Below, piece after piece: positions 45,351 to 57,858 of a stretch of DNA of 64,000 nt. The position numbers were made by a program, and so were the translations under genes. The notes under the pieces were generated by a model. That model was given only the letters and a program-made list of their open reading frames with translations, searched no databases and was not told the DNA's origin. The first letter of the stretch is position 1. Each line of letters opens with the position of its first letter. Source of the DNA: Ochotona curzoniae (taxonomy: Eukaryota > Chordata > Mammalia > Lagomorpha > Ochotonidae); contig NW_024467119.1 of assembly GCF_017591425.1 (NCBI RefSeq), forward strand, positions 27,563,001 through 27,627,000. Direction: 5' to 3'.

Positions 45351-45439
45351 AGGAGTGGAAGACCCAATTGATAAAGGGTCCTTACATCTGTCAAGGCATT
45401 TGAAGCTACTGCTGATTTTGCAAACTGTAGAACCGATGT

Positions 45440-45705
45440 TCGGCAAGCATCCACTGTCCCTATGCAATGAATGTTTACATCCCCTCAAACTCAGGCTCTG
45501 CCATCATGAGACAACAAGATGTTATAAAAGCATTTGAAACAGAGTGTGTTCCTTTCTACTTTTCCTTCTTCCACCTTGTGCTGAGGCAGGAAGAATGTTG
45601 CCTTCCTCTTTCATTGCCCAGCCTCCAGAATTCTGAGAAAATAAAGAGCCATTCTTTAAAAAATCATCCTCTCTGTGGTGTTGTATTATAGTATCAGAAA
45701 TGGAC
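45440..45705 (+). mobile_element. MaLR (MLT1-like) LTR relic 1
   Basis: 'ttctactttt', 'cagcctccagaattctgaga' then 'gtggtgttgtattatagtat' and 'cagaaatggacaaaatg' match the 3' half of MLT1-type ERVL-MaLR LTRs. Confidence 0.7.
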
Positions 45706-45734
45706 AAAATGCCCTTTTATCAGAAACCTGAGGG

Positions 45735-45915
45735 AATGGATACATGCTTCCACTGTGTAAGCACACAGCTGAAGGTTTCACCCGTGAACCAGAAAGTAGG
45801 CTCTCACCAGCTAAGTAATGTGCAGGTACATTCATCTGAAATTCTCAGCCTCCAGAGTTGCTATAAAGTAAATACTTGTTGTTGGCGCTCCATAGCCTTC
45901 CAAGCACACTAAAAC
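45735..45915 (+). mobile_element. MaLR (MLT1-like) LTR relic 2
   Basis: 'cgtgaaccagaaagtaggct', 'ctcaccagctaag' and 'ttctcagcctccagagttg', then 'aagtaaatacttgttgttgg'. It is a second copy of the same LTR region 30 bp after the first. Confidence 0.65.
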
Positions 45916-46895
45916 AAATGATCAGATTTAAGCCCTTTTCCAAATGCTCATTTGTGAGCCTGTGTAGCATTTTCCTATGTCATAGTGTACTTCACCTAAA
46001 TACCAAAATAAAATTTAATAAAGTTTTCCTTCCCATAAAGTAACATTCTCTAACAAAATTCTGATATCCTGATGTGAGAATCAATATATTCTGAAAGAAA
46101 TCAGAAGAACTAATACAGTATAGATCTGTTTAATTGAAGAATTACAAATAATAAAAAAATGAATCTTGCTGACTAAAATGGGATGACCAAACAGGAAGAC
46201 TCTTGGGAGAACCACACACACTCCAAGGAGATCACAGGGAATTGGAGTGCCCTCGTAGGCTGAGAATTCTGAGGTCAACCATTCCCTACTGGATCCCCCA
46301 CATGGAATGGAGGAAGTCCAGATCCTTCCTCACAGGATCTAATGTCATCAGAACAACACTCAGGAGCCCTGAGCGGTCCTCAAAAACAGAGCAGTAAACT
46401 TCTTTTGAGACTTGGGGGAAGAGCTTTCTCTGGTCCTTACCTAGTTTCAAATTGGGTTCCCCATCCTCTCTTGCAATGACCATCAAAGTCACTCCAAATC
46501 CCCCAAAATTAGATCAGATAGACAGACCGAGACCAATAAGGAAAGCTTAGAACAGACAGAAAAAAGTAAGCTTGGACTCCCATATACTTTACTAGGTAGG
46601 ACACAAAGATCAGTTACTCCTCATTAAAATATTGAAAATTTCTCTGCACACCCCTCCTAAAACTGCTCTGCTCCTCAATCATTAACAGATGGCTTATTAG
46701 AGTTATAAGTCTGTTTGGACTATCCTAAAATTCGCAAATTTCAGTAAAAAGCATGCTTGAATACTATAAACTGCTAAACATAAAAATGAAAATAGACAGG
46801 AGACAGCTGAATAATACCCTATAACCACTTTAAGGTTTATCACAGCGGTTGTGTATAAACTAAAATTGAGATCTCAATGAAATAGTTACAAGATG
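45916..46895. other. Unassigned; possibly upstream L1 3' UTR
   Basis: No gene recognised. The sequence leads into the L1 3' UTR at about 46.9 kb and may belong to it, but I cannot support that from another copy in this window. Confidence 0.35.
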
Positions 46896-46899
46896 TGGT

Positions 46900-47285
46900 T
46901 AAGAACTTGCATTTTCTAACATATTGGTCACTCAATACCATGTCAATTTACTTCATGATGTTGTAAATTTCCATGTTTCCTCCTGTTGTTGTAGATGTGT
47001 AGTGGCTTTTTATTGGAGGGGATGATATTCTGCCAGCTCTACTTTCAGACCAAGGATGGCCTCTCAATGAAACTGTTGAATTTATCTGGACGATAAGATA
47101 CTAGACTCTCAGCATGGTCCATGTCCGCAATGAAGGAATCATGGCTGGTTATGAACTGTACTACTGTAACAACATGGAGGATTTCAAAATGGGGGGAGGG
47201 CTTGGGGAGGAGTTGGGGGAATCCCAGAGCCTATGAAACTGTGTCATAAAATGAAATAATAATAAAAAGAAGAAAGAAAAAAGAG
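46900..47285 (+). mobile_element. Lagomorph-type L1 3' UTR
   Basis: 'cctcctgttgttgtagatgt', 'ctacttt cagaccaaggatg', 'tcaatgaaactgttgaattt' and 'gacgataagatactagactc', then the G tract at 47,191-47,220, 'gcctatgaaactgtgtcata' and an A-rich tail. Parallel to the 3' end of the element at 3.6-5.4 kb. Confidence 0.82.
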
Positions 47286-49548
47286 AATCACACACACTTC
47301 AGCCATCAGCAGCTATTGAGTTGACTCTGAAAGGAATTCAACTGTAACAATATAATTATTTTGAAATAAAAGTGATTTTCAAAGAGGAACAGAAACATGG
47401 AAAAAAATGTCAAGTGTATAAAGACAAAAAGTTAATATCGTCTATCTCAAAATAGGGAAAAAATTAATTGTGCTTGAAGCTGTTTTATAGAGTTCTAAAC
47501 ATATTGTTTATGTTTTTTCTAAAAATTTATTTGTTTGGAAGGCAATGGTAAGATTGTTGTGGGTAAGAATCAAGTTTTAGGTATTGGCCAGGCAATAAAT
47601 ATTCAATAAATATTTCAGTAGTCTATTGATCCATCAATTTATTTTTACCATGCTGTGCAAATAATATGCATCTTTGAAAATATATATGAATTGTTATTGT
47701 ACATAATGCATAGCCTTAGGTTTGTTGCATTAAAAAAAAGTGTTAGATGAAGAAGTGTTCAAATTACCAGCTACACCAGATGGCTGAGAGAGTATATGAG
47801 CTGTCCCAAATGTCATCTGAAGGAACAGAATGTCCCAAAAGAATTGAAAGCTAGGGAATGGATGAATCACTTCTGCCGTTGTCATGGATACGGTTCGTCT
47901 CATCTGTGTGAACTTAAAAACTGAAAGCACTCTAGAAAAGTGTGGTTAGAAACCTAATTGCAGCCTCGTCTGTTATGAAAAGATTTAGTCCAATAAAGTC
48001 AACCTTAATGTTTAATGAGCACTCAAACTGCAGTTAGTCTTATGCAGAATGTCTGCATACAGTCTCCATTCTCCTGTCTAGTCCGCTGTTAAGGTGCTCA
48101 GGAGAATCACCGGAGAACCTTGGAAAAAACCTTTGTGGGACTTCTTTCCTTGAATAGTTTGCTTTGGTGATATGAGATAGGACATAAATGGGGGGCATTT
48201 TAATACCCAAGTGAGGTTAATCTTACACAGCAGGAGTTAAGAACTACTATTACTCAAGGTCTCTACAATCTATATAAATGCACAGAAACACTTGTTTGCA
48301 TTTTAACATTCTTCATAGCCCCACCTATATCCAACCTAAAGATTCAGGGGATATTTTGCTGTAAAAACTATCTCTTGATGCTTGAGTCTTTTGTTATCTT
48401 CTAATTATTCCAGTGTCCATTTCTCCTTCAAGAAATCTATCAGGAAAATGACATATATAAGTGAAAGTGTAGATTTTATTATTGGTAAGAAGTTGGATAT
48501 GCTAGGAGCTTGAATTGGTGGTCCAAAGTAAAGGTTCTATTAACTTGTAAATCTTAGGATGGTCCACCAAAGTCAAAAGACTAACACAACTCAATGGAGA
48601 AAATTAATCTTTGTGTATTTTAAGTGATAAATTACTTGAAATTAAACTGTTGTGTGAACATATAATGTTACAAAGCCCTGGAACATCTGTATTTGCAGAA
48701 AGTCACTATATTTTTAGTTCCACATCATATCACAGCAACTGTTACTTTGTTTATGGAATGCTAAAATTCATTTAACTAGGGAATGCCATTCTATTTTTTA
48801 TGGATTACCAGGACTGGTAAAACATAAATCCTTTTAGTATAAGATACATAGAAAATGAATGACTGAACACACTAACACAACTTTTTGAGACCAATATTTG
48901 AAAAGATATCCAAAATAATTTTTTTACTCAAGATTCTTTGAGAGTTTTTTCCAGAGTAAGCATAAGATTCTAACATAACATGCTTGACCAAAATAAGAAA
49001 AATGTTTGAATCATACTACTTAAGTAAGCACACAAGTATTTGGCACACATGTGGCCAAATTCAAATAGTGCATTAACTCAGGTCAAAGGATCTGTGAACC
49101 CACTTCTCCTGGTTGCTTTGTAAATTTGTATCTATAATGTGGCAACAAGGGCCCACACTTTTGGACATTCAGCTTACTGTTAAGCTTTGAATGGCTAAAA
49201 CCATAAAACTTTTCAAAGAAAGAGGAGGAAATGAAGCTGAGTCCATCTCAATTGGAACAGAAAATATTGTTTCATATTTATTTCAATATTATATGTACCT
49301 ATGAGATATTAAGGAAGACAGGAATGCCAGACATTCATGAACTGGATTGACTGTACAACCACACTTTATAGGAATCTGGTCCAATATAGTTGTAACAAAC
49401 ACTCTCTCTCTATCCCTGAAGAACCACAATACCTTTATTGTGGTGTACCTGCTTCATTCTCATGCTTATTCCATTCTTTAATTTGGATTTAATTTATTAC
49501 CATGTAATAAATTATGCCAAAACACAGAAACTTAAAAAGAAAAAAACC
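47286..49548. other. No recognised gene; tiny SINE tail piece near 47.53 kb
   Basis: 2.2 kb of AT-rich unique-looking DNA. 'aaaatttatttgtttggaag' at about 47,523 is a short reversed SINE 3' remnant. Confidence 0.4.
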
Positions 49549-49549
49549 A

Positions 49550-49888
49550 ATGGGGACCCGAAGCGGTAGCCTAGTAGTTTAAGTCCTTGCCTTGTACCCA
49601 CCAGGATCCTATATGGGTGATGGTTTGTGTCCCCACAGCTCCACTTCCCATCCAGCTCCCTGCTTGTGGCCTTGGAAAGCAGTAAAGGACAACCCAAAGC
49701 TTTGGGACCCTGCACCTGCATGGGAGACCCAGAAGAACTCCTGACTTCTTGCTTCAGATCTGATTGACTCAGCTCAGCATGGCTGTTAAAGCCAGTGGAG
49801 TGAACCAGAGGATGGAAGTTCTTTCTCTCTGTATTTCCTTCTCTGCATAAATCTGAATTTCCAGTAAAAAATAAATCTTAAGCAACAA
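49550..49888 (+). mobile_element. C-type SINE
   Basis: 'gaagcggtagcctagtagtt', 'cttgtggccttggaaagcag' and 'tttccagtaaaaaataaatc'. Confidence 0.92.
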
Positions 49889-49959
49889 CAACAAAAATAA
49901 ACAAGAAATTAGCAATGCTTTTCAGGCTATGGCAACCAAAGCATAGACAACAAAAGAAA

Positions 49960-50799
49960 AATTAATAGGACATCAATATTTAAAAATGGGCATCAATAAA
50001 CACAATCAAGAGAATGAAAAGACAACCCATGCAATGACATAAAATATTTAAATATTTTACAAGGGTTGGGTTAATATCCAGCATATATGAAGAGATTCTA
50101 CAAGTCAACAATAACAACCACAAATAACTCTCCAAAATAAATAAATAAATACATAAAAATAACCCACAAGCAAATGAAAAAATATTAAACATAACTGAAA
50201 ATTAGGAAATGTGAATCAAAATCACAACTTTTTACTATTCACAAGCACAAGGATTGTTGCTATTAAAATGAAAAGTGAAAATTATCAAGTGGTGATGAGA
50301 ATATGGAGAATTTGGGGCCATTACACATTTTTGATAAAAATACAAAAAGCTATAACCACTGTAATAAGCTAAAGGTCAGGTTAGTTCCTTAATTAAATTC
50401 AAAACAAAATTGATAGGTTATCCTAAAAATTCCCTTCTGGTCACATCTTTCCAAAAAAGTAGAAAATGTGAGCAGAATTAGATATTTATGCATCTGTGTT
50501 AATGGGAGCACTATTTACATCACAGAAAGGATGAAAGCAATTCAAGCACCTTCTTCAGGACAAATGAAGGAACAAAATGTGGTATCTATTTACAAAAAAA
50601 AAAATCTATTATTCAGCCTTCAAAAGGAAGGAAATTCTAAGCTATGCTATAACTTGGAGGACTTTCAAGGTTGTTATGCTAAATGAAGTAAGTCAATCAT
50701 TGAAAGACAAGCACAGGGAGTCCATATATAATTGAGAATATGATGTACCTAGAGTAGTCAAACTCAGAAAGAAAAACAGAATGATGACCAGTGGAGATT
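49960..50799 (+). mobile_element. Old L1 3' part, left of a younger L1
   Basis: 'taatatccagcatatatgaa', 'acaagcaaatgaaaaaatat', 'attcagccttcaaaaggaag' and 'tatgctaaatgaagtaagtc' follow old L1 order. It resumes at 52,219. Confidence 0.82.
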
Positions 50800-52218
50800 A
50801 AAAGCAGTGGGTGAATACGCAAAGATCAAATCTAAATGGATTAAAGATCTAAACCTATGCCCAGAGACCACCAAACTCTTGGAAGAAGAAGTTGGACATA
50901 CTCTGCAAGACATAGGAGTGGGCAAACACTTCCTAGAAAAAACAACTAAAGCAAAAGAAGTCAAGACCAAAATAAACACATGGGACTACATTAAGCTAAG
51001 AAGTTTCTGCACAGCAAAGGAAACAATCAACAAAATAAATAAGAAACCAAAAGAATGGGAGATCTTTGCACACTACACAGAAGACAAAGGGCTAATTTCC
51101 AGAATAGACTGAGAGCTCTGGAACAACAATAACATCAAAACAGACAAACCAGTCAAGAAATGGGCACAGGAAATGGGGAAATGGGCCAACACTTTACAAT
51201 GGAGCAAATTCAAATGGCTAACAAACACATGAAGAAATGTTCAAGCTCTCTGGCAATAAGGGAAGTCCAAACAAAAACAACACTGAGGTTCCACCTAACA
51301 CCTGTAAGAATCACCCATATACAGAAAAATACCAACAACACCAGCTGGCAAGGTTGCGGAGAAAGGGTGACCCTATTCCATTGCTGGTGGGAATGCAGGC
51401 TAGTGCAGCCACTATGGAAGTCAGTACGGAGAACACTTAGGCAATTAAAAATTCACCTATCATATGACCCAGCAATACTGCTTCTAGGAATATATTCAAA
51501 AGACATTATATGACAAAGCAACATGCACCCCAATGTTTATTGCAGCAAAATTGGCAATCACAAAGGACTTGGAAGCAACCTAAATGCCCATCAACAGAAG
51601 ACTGGATAGAGAAACTGTGGTTCATCTACACTGTGGAATACTACTTGGCAATTTAAAAAAATGAAATGCCTTACTTTGTGGCCAAGTGGGCCAAACTAGA
51701 AACCATAATGCTAAGGGAAATGAACCAATCCCAAAAGGTTAGATATCATATGTTTGCTCTAATATATGATGGCAATCTAGAGATATCATATATGCACCTT
51801 AGTCTATGTTAGTCAATGTTACATTATACTTACTTGTACCTAATGTAACAAGAGCTTGTGATGTAATTCGTTAATTAACCATCTACAAGAGGTGGATTCT
51901 TTATAACCACTTGAGATAGTCGGTGTCCACATATAACTGTTATTGGTATGGCCCATAAACAACAAAGACCCAACCCTCACTGTACCTACATTAGGGCCCC
52001 AGGATACAAGAATTAACCTACAACAAAAAGTTATTCTCCTGCATTGCTGGGAGACACTCCAGTGGAAGCAAGATGGACTTGGGAAAATTCACGTTGGACA
52101 CACATTATGAACCTAAAGGGGAGATGAGAGGGGAGGGGAGGGAATCTGGAAGCGTGGCAGGGGAGAGCCCACCACCAACTAAATTGTATCAAACAACAAT
52201 GAAAACAAAAAGCAGTGG
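50800..52218 (+). mobile_element. 5'-truncated L1 with 11-bp target-site duplication
   Basis: Starts inside ORF2 and keeps the C-terminal part in one 101-codon frame (50,807-51,112, with [10 protein letters not shown] and LRSFCTAKE), then a frame-shifted cysteine-rich end region ('gctggtgggaatgcaggcta'). The 3' UTR has a G-rich tract (52,118-52,143) and a short A-rich end. aaaagcagtgg at 50,800-50,810 and 52,208-52,218 is the target-site duplication. It inserted into an older L1. Its 3' UTR differs from those at 5.1, 25.4 and 47.1 kb. Confidence 0.92.
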
Positions 52219-52405
52219 CTGAGTGTTTAGGTTAAGGCATACAAAATTGTAGTTTTATGAAATAAAAGGAAATCTGGAGATGGGTGAGATGATGAATGTA
52301 CAACAGTAAGAATGTATTTTAATACCGCTAAACTGTAAAATTGGGTAAGGTGATCAACTTTAATTGAAAATGGTTATGATGATAAATTTTATTCAGTTTT
52401 TTCTA
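52219..52405 (+). mobile_element. Old L1 3' UTR, right of the younger L1
   Basis: 'gagatgatgaatgtacaac', 'aaccgctaaactgtaaaa'-like and 'atggttatgatgataaattt' are the late L1M 3' UTR, continuing from 50,799. Confidence 0.72.
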
Positions 52406-52419
52406 ACAACTAAATAAAC

Positions 52420-52709
52420 AGGACAGGGATTAACATGATAATTCAGCAGGTTAAGCCAGAACTTGTGATATCAGCTTCAAATGTGAGAGTGCTGATTCAA
52501 CGAGGAGGAACAACTTCTTACCCAGCTTCTTGCTAATATGCCTAGGAAGAACATGAGAGATGATCCAGATACTTGGGTCCTTGCCACCCATGTGGAAGAT
52601 GAAAATGGAATTTTGAATTCCTGGTTTTGGCATGGCCCAGACCTGGCTGTTGTAGGCATTTGGGTTATGAACAAGTAGGTGGAAACTCTCTTTCTCTCCC
52701 ACTCTCTCT

Positions 52710-52762
<53 letters not shown>

Positions 52763-52818
52763 TTCTCCTTTATTTCTCTTTCTCTCTGTCGTTCTGCCTT
52801 TTAAATAAATGAAACATG
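52420..52818 (+). mobile_element. Old C-type SINE with (GT)24 expansion
   Basis: Worn head ('gcaggttaagccagaacttg') and tail 'ccttttaaataaatg'. The CT region holds a (TG)n run at 52,712-52,759. Confidence 0.75.
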
Positions 52819-53189
52819 AAGAAAGAGAAATGCAAACATCAACAGGTCATAGATTTTCCTCATGAACTCACAGTCTGGGCAGTCCTAGATAGGAATGGCA
52901 CATTCCAGTTCATGTTATTTTATGCACTGGAGGGACTACTTCCAGGATGAGCACTCAGAGGCCTGGTTAATTGGAGCTGATGTGGGAGCTCATCCAGGCT
53001 TCTTGACAAGACATTAGTTTTTAATCTAAGAGAACTCAGGAGTTCCTTGGTGCTACAGCAGGTTAGCTTGGTTTCATCACAGAGACATAAAGTAGAAATG
53101 AACATTCTCTTGGAATTTCAAAATAGCAGAGTCACTTTTGCTGTATTCTATTGCTCAAATAATTATGGGGGAAAAGAAAACTACCCACA
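52819..53189. other. No recognised gene or repeat
   Basis: Unique-looking DNA before the L1 5' module. Confidence 0.4.
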
Positions 53190-54530
53190 GAGTTAATCAA
53201 GATGGTGAAACAGGGTAAGGACACATTTAAAGAGAGAAACATTAGCCAGATGAAGCAGAGAGGGTAATTCCAGGAAACAGGAGAGGACAGAACAATAGCA
53301 GAGGTGCACCTGGAGACTGGCAGACACAGGAAAGCAACAGACACAATGTTGTGGTGGTGCAGTGACCGATACGCCAGAAGCATTCAGCAAGGTGTGATCT
53401 GAACTGCATTGGCAGCCAGAACTCCACCATCAACAAACTGGAAAGGGACGTTAACAAAGAACTTGGGGGATGAACCCAAAGAACTGCTGGTCCTGCTGGT
53501 TTCTTTGATTTCACCAGAAGCAGAGACAGAGCAGAAGGTCCCAAACTGACACTGTAGGAACAGGGCGGACTTCACAGCCCAGTCTGCCCCCTAGAGCCAA
53601 ATCGGGCATGATTTTGTGTAAGGAGACAGACTATCAGACAGGACTGCACATGAACTCAGCTGGGAGTGAATTCATTTCTGATTCAGTGAAATGCAACAGC
53701 ATGGCATGCTAAGGTTCCATTCAAGATAGGTCTGGGTATCTCTCAGATCTGATGGCCAGCAAGAACTCTCGTAGTGGCACATTAGGTGCCATTTTGTACA
53801 GTGTGACAAACAAAAGCTTTAAGACTGCAGGGGCAAAAGTGAGCTATGCAATGCACTGAGCTGGGAGCAAACACACTGAGTTCAGTGCATTGCACTGGTC
53901 CCACAGGGAAAATAATACCAATATCAGCAGCATAGGGGTCAAAACAGGTCCATATGGCACCCAGACCTAACAGCCAACAGGTTCTGGCAAGATCGCCACC
54001 AACAACAACCTAGCTATATAGACCTCCTAGTGTCTCACTAATCCTGAAAACTGTTCTAACAGGAAGTGGGAGAAAGGTTGTACAGACAACTGTGCAGCCT
54101 CAGCATGGTATCACAGCAGGCAGAGACTGGCAAACTGGGGCTACAGAGACTATGGTGGAAATCTAACATAAGAACCCAGACCTGGAACTTGCTGAAGGGA
54201 GTGGCACAAGTGACTGCAAACAAAGAGTCATGTACCAGTCACAACAAGTAAAATCGAATTATAGAGCTATGGATGACACAGCTTAAAAAACTGTCCCAAG
54301 TAGAAGTATCAGCTAACCACAAGTACAATGACCCAAAGCAAAAGAAGAGACACAGGCACAATGAATATTATGGAAGACTCCCCTGCAAAGGAGCAAAACC
54401 TTTTGCCAAACTCAGAGTTAACTGAGGAAGACACTGAGAAAATGGGGGATACAAGTCAAAAGACTTGTTATAAAGCTTCTTAACAACAGCGAGAAGCACA
54501 TAACACAGGAATTATATTAGATATGGTATA
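53190..54530 (+). mobile_element. L1 5'-end module (5' UTR plus ORF1 start), 3' part missing
   Basis: Co-linear with 3,589-4,877: 'ggaaacaggagaggacagaa', 'cactggtcccacagggaaaa', 'aggaagtgggagaaaggttg' and 'taacataagaacccagacct' all recur. It runs about 60 bp further than the 3.6-kb copy into the ORF1-like start ('cttgttataaagcttcttaa'), then stops near 54,530 with no A tail. L1 copies lacking the 3' end are unusual; a later deletion or inversion is likely. No target-site duplication found. Confidence 0.75.
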
Positions 54531-55300
54531 TTTTTAAATTGCTTTTTCACATCAAAAGTAATGCCTAGAGTTGGGAAGTGAACACAGGACTGTAAATTCA
54601 CAGTAAGCAGCGAGAGGCCCAGTGTTCCTGGGTAACGTATGGTGATCTTGCATGCAGTTTCCTCCAAGAGCATTCTAGGAAAGCAAATAATGTTCGTCTT
54701 TCATGTGTCTGAATCATTTGGTTTCAGCAAGACTCCTGTTAGATCAGTTCAGAAAGAACCCCGCACCCTCCATGTCTGAACACCCTGACATACCAAATCC
54801 ATCTCCTTCTCTCAGGTGCTATCAACCCGCTAGTCTGCCTTCAGCAAGAACCCTGTCAGGTGAGGCTAGCCAGGACCCCTCCCTTACTCCACGTTTCCTT
54901 TCAGTAACTTTCCTTATGCTGACCATACTCCGCTCCTTGATTATGAATTATCATTTGCCCTTGTTGTATTCAGTATCCAATCTGGTTCCTTTTCTCCTAT
55001 TGTAACAGTTCCAGAATATAACCTGTTTTTATCACTACCATCATACTGTAGTTTTTCTTCAATAGGATATGTTACTATCTGACTATATGCACAACATTAA
55101 ATTTTTGGGCTTCACTTTCATCTATTTGTACTTACAGTTCTTGATCTGCACAGCAGACCTTTGTCAGAAAACACAAAAAGAAATTACTCATAAGAGAAAT
55201 ATTTACACACAATCTCTCTGTTTTCATTTGTCTTTCTCTTTTGTCTCTGTCTCATTGTCTTTTAAATAAATAGGTATAATTTTTATTTAAAAAAAATATA
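54531..55300. other. No recognised gene
   Basis: Unique-looking DNA. A 100-codon + frame at 54,703-55,005 has no motif I can name and no splice context that stands out. Confidence 0.4.
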
Positions 55301-55302
55301 TA

Positions 55303-55642
55303 GGAGACCTAGCACAATAGCCTGTTGGCTAAATCCTTCCCCATCAAGCACCAGGATCCCGTATGGGTGCTGGTTCATGTCCCAGTTACTCCACTTCCCA
55401 TTCAGCTCCCTGCTTGTGGCCTGGGAAATTAGTGGAGGGCAGCCTGGATTCAGCCTTGGGACTTTGCACCCATGTGGGAGACCCAGAAGAGGCTCCTGGC
55501 TCCTAGCTTCAGATCAGTTTGGTTCCAGCCATTGCAGCCACTTAGAGAGTGAACCAATAGATGCAAGATCTTTTTGTCTATATCTCCTTTTCTCTGCAAA
55601 TCTTTTAAATAAAAATAAATATTTTTTAAAATATTATATATA
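55303..55642 (+). mobile_element. C-type SINE
   Basis: 'gacctagcacaatagcctgt', 'cttgtggcctgggaaattag' and 'aaaataaatattttttaaaa'. Flanking TA-rich bases (tatata on both sides) blur the target-site duplication. Confidence 0.9.
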
Positions 55643-55859
55643 GCTAAAAAATGAGCATGTGTGTATGTTTGCCTGTTTAGGAAAAAAAGAATGCGTTCCA
55701 CAATTGCAACAAGTCAGCTGAATTCATTTCAATGTTCAAGTACCTCTGGTATGGTGACCTTCATTCTTGTCCATGCTCCTGCTTAGTCTCCACTGAAAGC
55801 TTAGTTCCTGAGGCACCTATGCTGCCTCTTTCCACCACCCTCCCCCTGAAGCCAGTGGG

Positions 55860-56182
55860 ATATTTTGTATTTTAAGAGTCATTTATTCATTTAAAGATAG
55901 AGCATTAAGAGAGGGAGGAAGAGGTCTTCCATCCACCGATTCACTCCTCAAATGAACACAACAGCCACAGCAGGGCCGGGCAGAATCCAGGAACCAAAAA
56001 CTCTGACTGGGTTTCCCACATTGGTGACAGGGACCAAGTACTTGGACAGTCAACTGCTGTGTCTCTGACATATTAGCATGAAGCTTGATCAGACTTGATC
56101 AGCCAAGACTTGAACCAGCACTCTAATAACTGATGTGGGATGCAAGAGACCAAACAATGCTTTACCCCGCAATGCCTGGCCC
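55860..56182 (-). mobile_element. Old C-type SINE, reverse orientation
   Basis: 'agagtcatttattcatttaa' tail complement and 'gccacagcagggccgggcag', with a worn head complement ending 'caatgcctggcccaac'. Confidence 0.82.
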
Positions 56183-56199
56183 AACAGAGGCATTTTGAG

Positions 56200-56638
56200 A
56201 ATGCATTACTGTATCTCTCCCCAGGCTTAAAACTCTCCAATGGCTTCCAATTGCCATGAACATAAAAACAAATTCCTTTCTATTGTTTTCAAAGCTCCTA
56301 TTATTTGATCCTCTCCAATACCATGTTGTGCCATTCTTCCCTTCATCCTGCTTTTGGGAATTTTTATATCTTTTGTATCTTTTTGTATCTTTTGCAGTAC
56401 TTCCTCTGGTACTGCACGAAGAATAGTGCTGGTGACTCTGCGTTACTGCCAGTCTTTTTCTCATAGCACTTGCTACTACGAGAATTACCATATCTTTGCA
56501 TATTATTTGTTGTCTTCTTCACCTATAAGTTCAATGACAGCCAAAATTTTACTTCCTGTATTATCTATTACTAGTTCTTTACCACCATTACAGATTCTTA
56601 CAAATATTTGTTCAATATATGAATAATGAATGTCATCT
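56200..56638 (+). mobile_element. L2 LINE relic with 3' end
   Basis: 'cttaaaactctccaatggct', 'atttgatcctctccaatacc' and the end 'acaaatatttgttcaatata', 'tgaataatgaatg' match the L2 3' region in order. Confidence 0.78.
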
Positions 56639-56821
56639 TTCACTAATATCATTTCCCACAAGAAAGCTCTCTCAAACATAAACCTCGCACAACAAAACAG
56701 TGTTTTAATACATTTTCCATGTCCTCCAATGTGTATAAAGAAAATCACAAAACTTCTAACAATTTCAAAAAAGACCCTTATCAATACTTATCAATACTGA
56801 TATGCATGCTATCCCTATAAA

Positions 56822-57155
56822 AAATGAATCATCTTCAGACATGCTCTTAGCATAATGATTAATGCACCATATGGAATACTCATATCCCAAATCAAATACC
56901 TGGGTGAGAAGGCTGGCTCTGGTCCCAGGTCCAACTTCCCACTAATGTGCATTCTTAGAGGCAGCGGGTAATGGCTCAAGTACTTAAGTCTTGGCCACCC
57001 ACACTGAAGACCTGAACTGATTTCCTGGCTCCTGGCTTTAGCCAACCCAGCCCTGAGTGTTACAAGTAATTATGTAATGAATCAGGATGACAGATCCCTC
57101 TGTATCTACCTTTCTGCATTTCAAATAAGTTAATTAATTCAAATAAAGGTGAACA
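56822..57155 (+). mobile_element. Old C-type SINE
   Basis: 'gaatactcatatcccaaatc', 'gtaatggctcaagtacttaa' and 'tgcatttcaaataagttaat'. Strongly diverged. Confidence 0.7.
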
Positions 57156-57254
57156 AAATAATGTATCATCTAAGCTAAATTCAGAGATGATCTTTTTCTT
57201 TTTGGTTATTATGCCCAGAATTGTAAGTTTTAAAGACTAAAGTCATGCTTTGCA

Positions 57255-57635
57255 CGATTGTTTGAGTGTCCCCCAAAATCTCATGGGTTAAAGACTTGAT
57301 ATTCACAGTCTCATGTTAATAAAGATGGAACTCAATCTAATTGTGATGTCTGAAAGTCATGTCTGAAACATGACTAGATTCTATTGAGTTGTGATGACAT
57401 TCCCATTATTAAATCATGGGTGCTTTTTAGGGAGAGAGAACTTAGAAAGTAAAAAATGAGCATGTTCCCTATCATTCTCTGCTTCTTGACTGTCCATGAA
57501 ATCATCCCTCTGCAATGCCTCCACCCTCATCAGATGCCTGATGATATAATATCAGGCTAATATAAACACCTGATGTTTTCCTTTATAAATTACCTCTTCT
57601 CAGTTGTTCTAGTTACAGTAAAAAAAATGACTAAT
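57255..57635 (+). mobile_element. MaLR (MST/MLT1-like) LTR
   Basis: 'gtttgagtgtcccccaaaat', 'ctcatgggttaa', 'attattaaatcatgggtg', 'tttcctttataaattacctc' and 'ttctagttacagtaaaaaaa' follow the MST/MLT1 LTR from near its start to near its end. Confidence 0.78.
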
Positions 57636-57858
57636 AAATCAACTAAGATGTAAATTTACCTTTTAAATTGGCCCACTCAGATGGAACTAAAAGCCACAAA
57701 TAAGAATTGAGCCAAATAAGAAAACTTGAAAGAGATGATCATTCTGATTTATATATATATATGGAGAATAGTAAACATAATACTTGGGTATAATTTAAAA
57801 AAAATAGAAAGTATCAAAATCATATGTTTGACAGCAATAACCAGTGACCAGAGAATTT

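Noticed and set aside
54703..55005. 100-codon + frame
   Set aside because: No recognisable domain; length within chance expectation for 64 kb.
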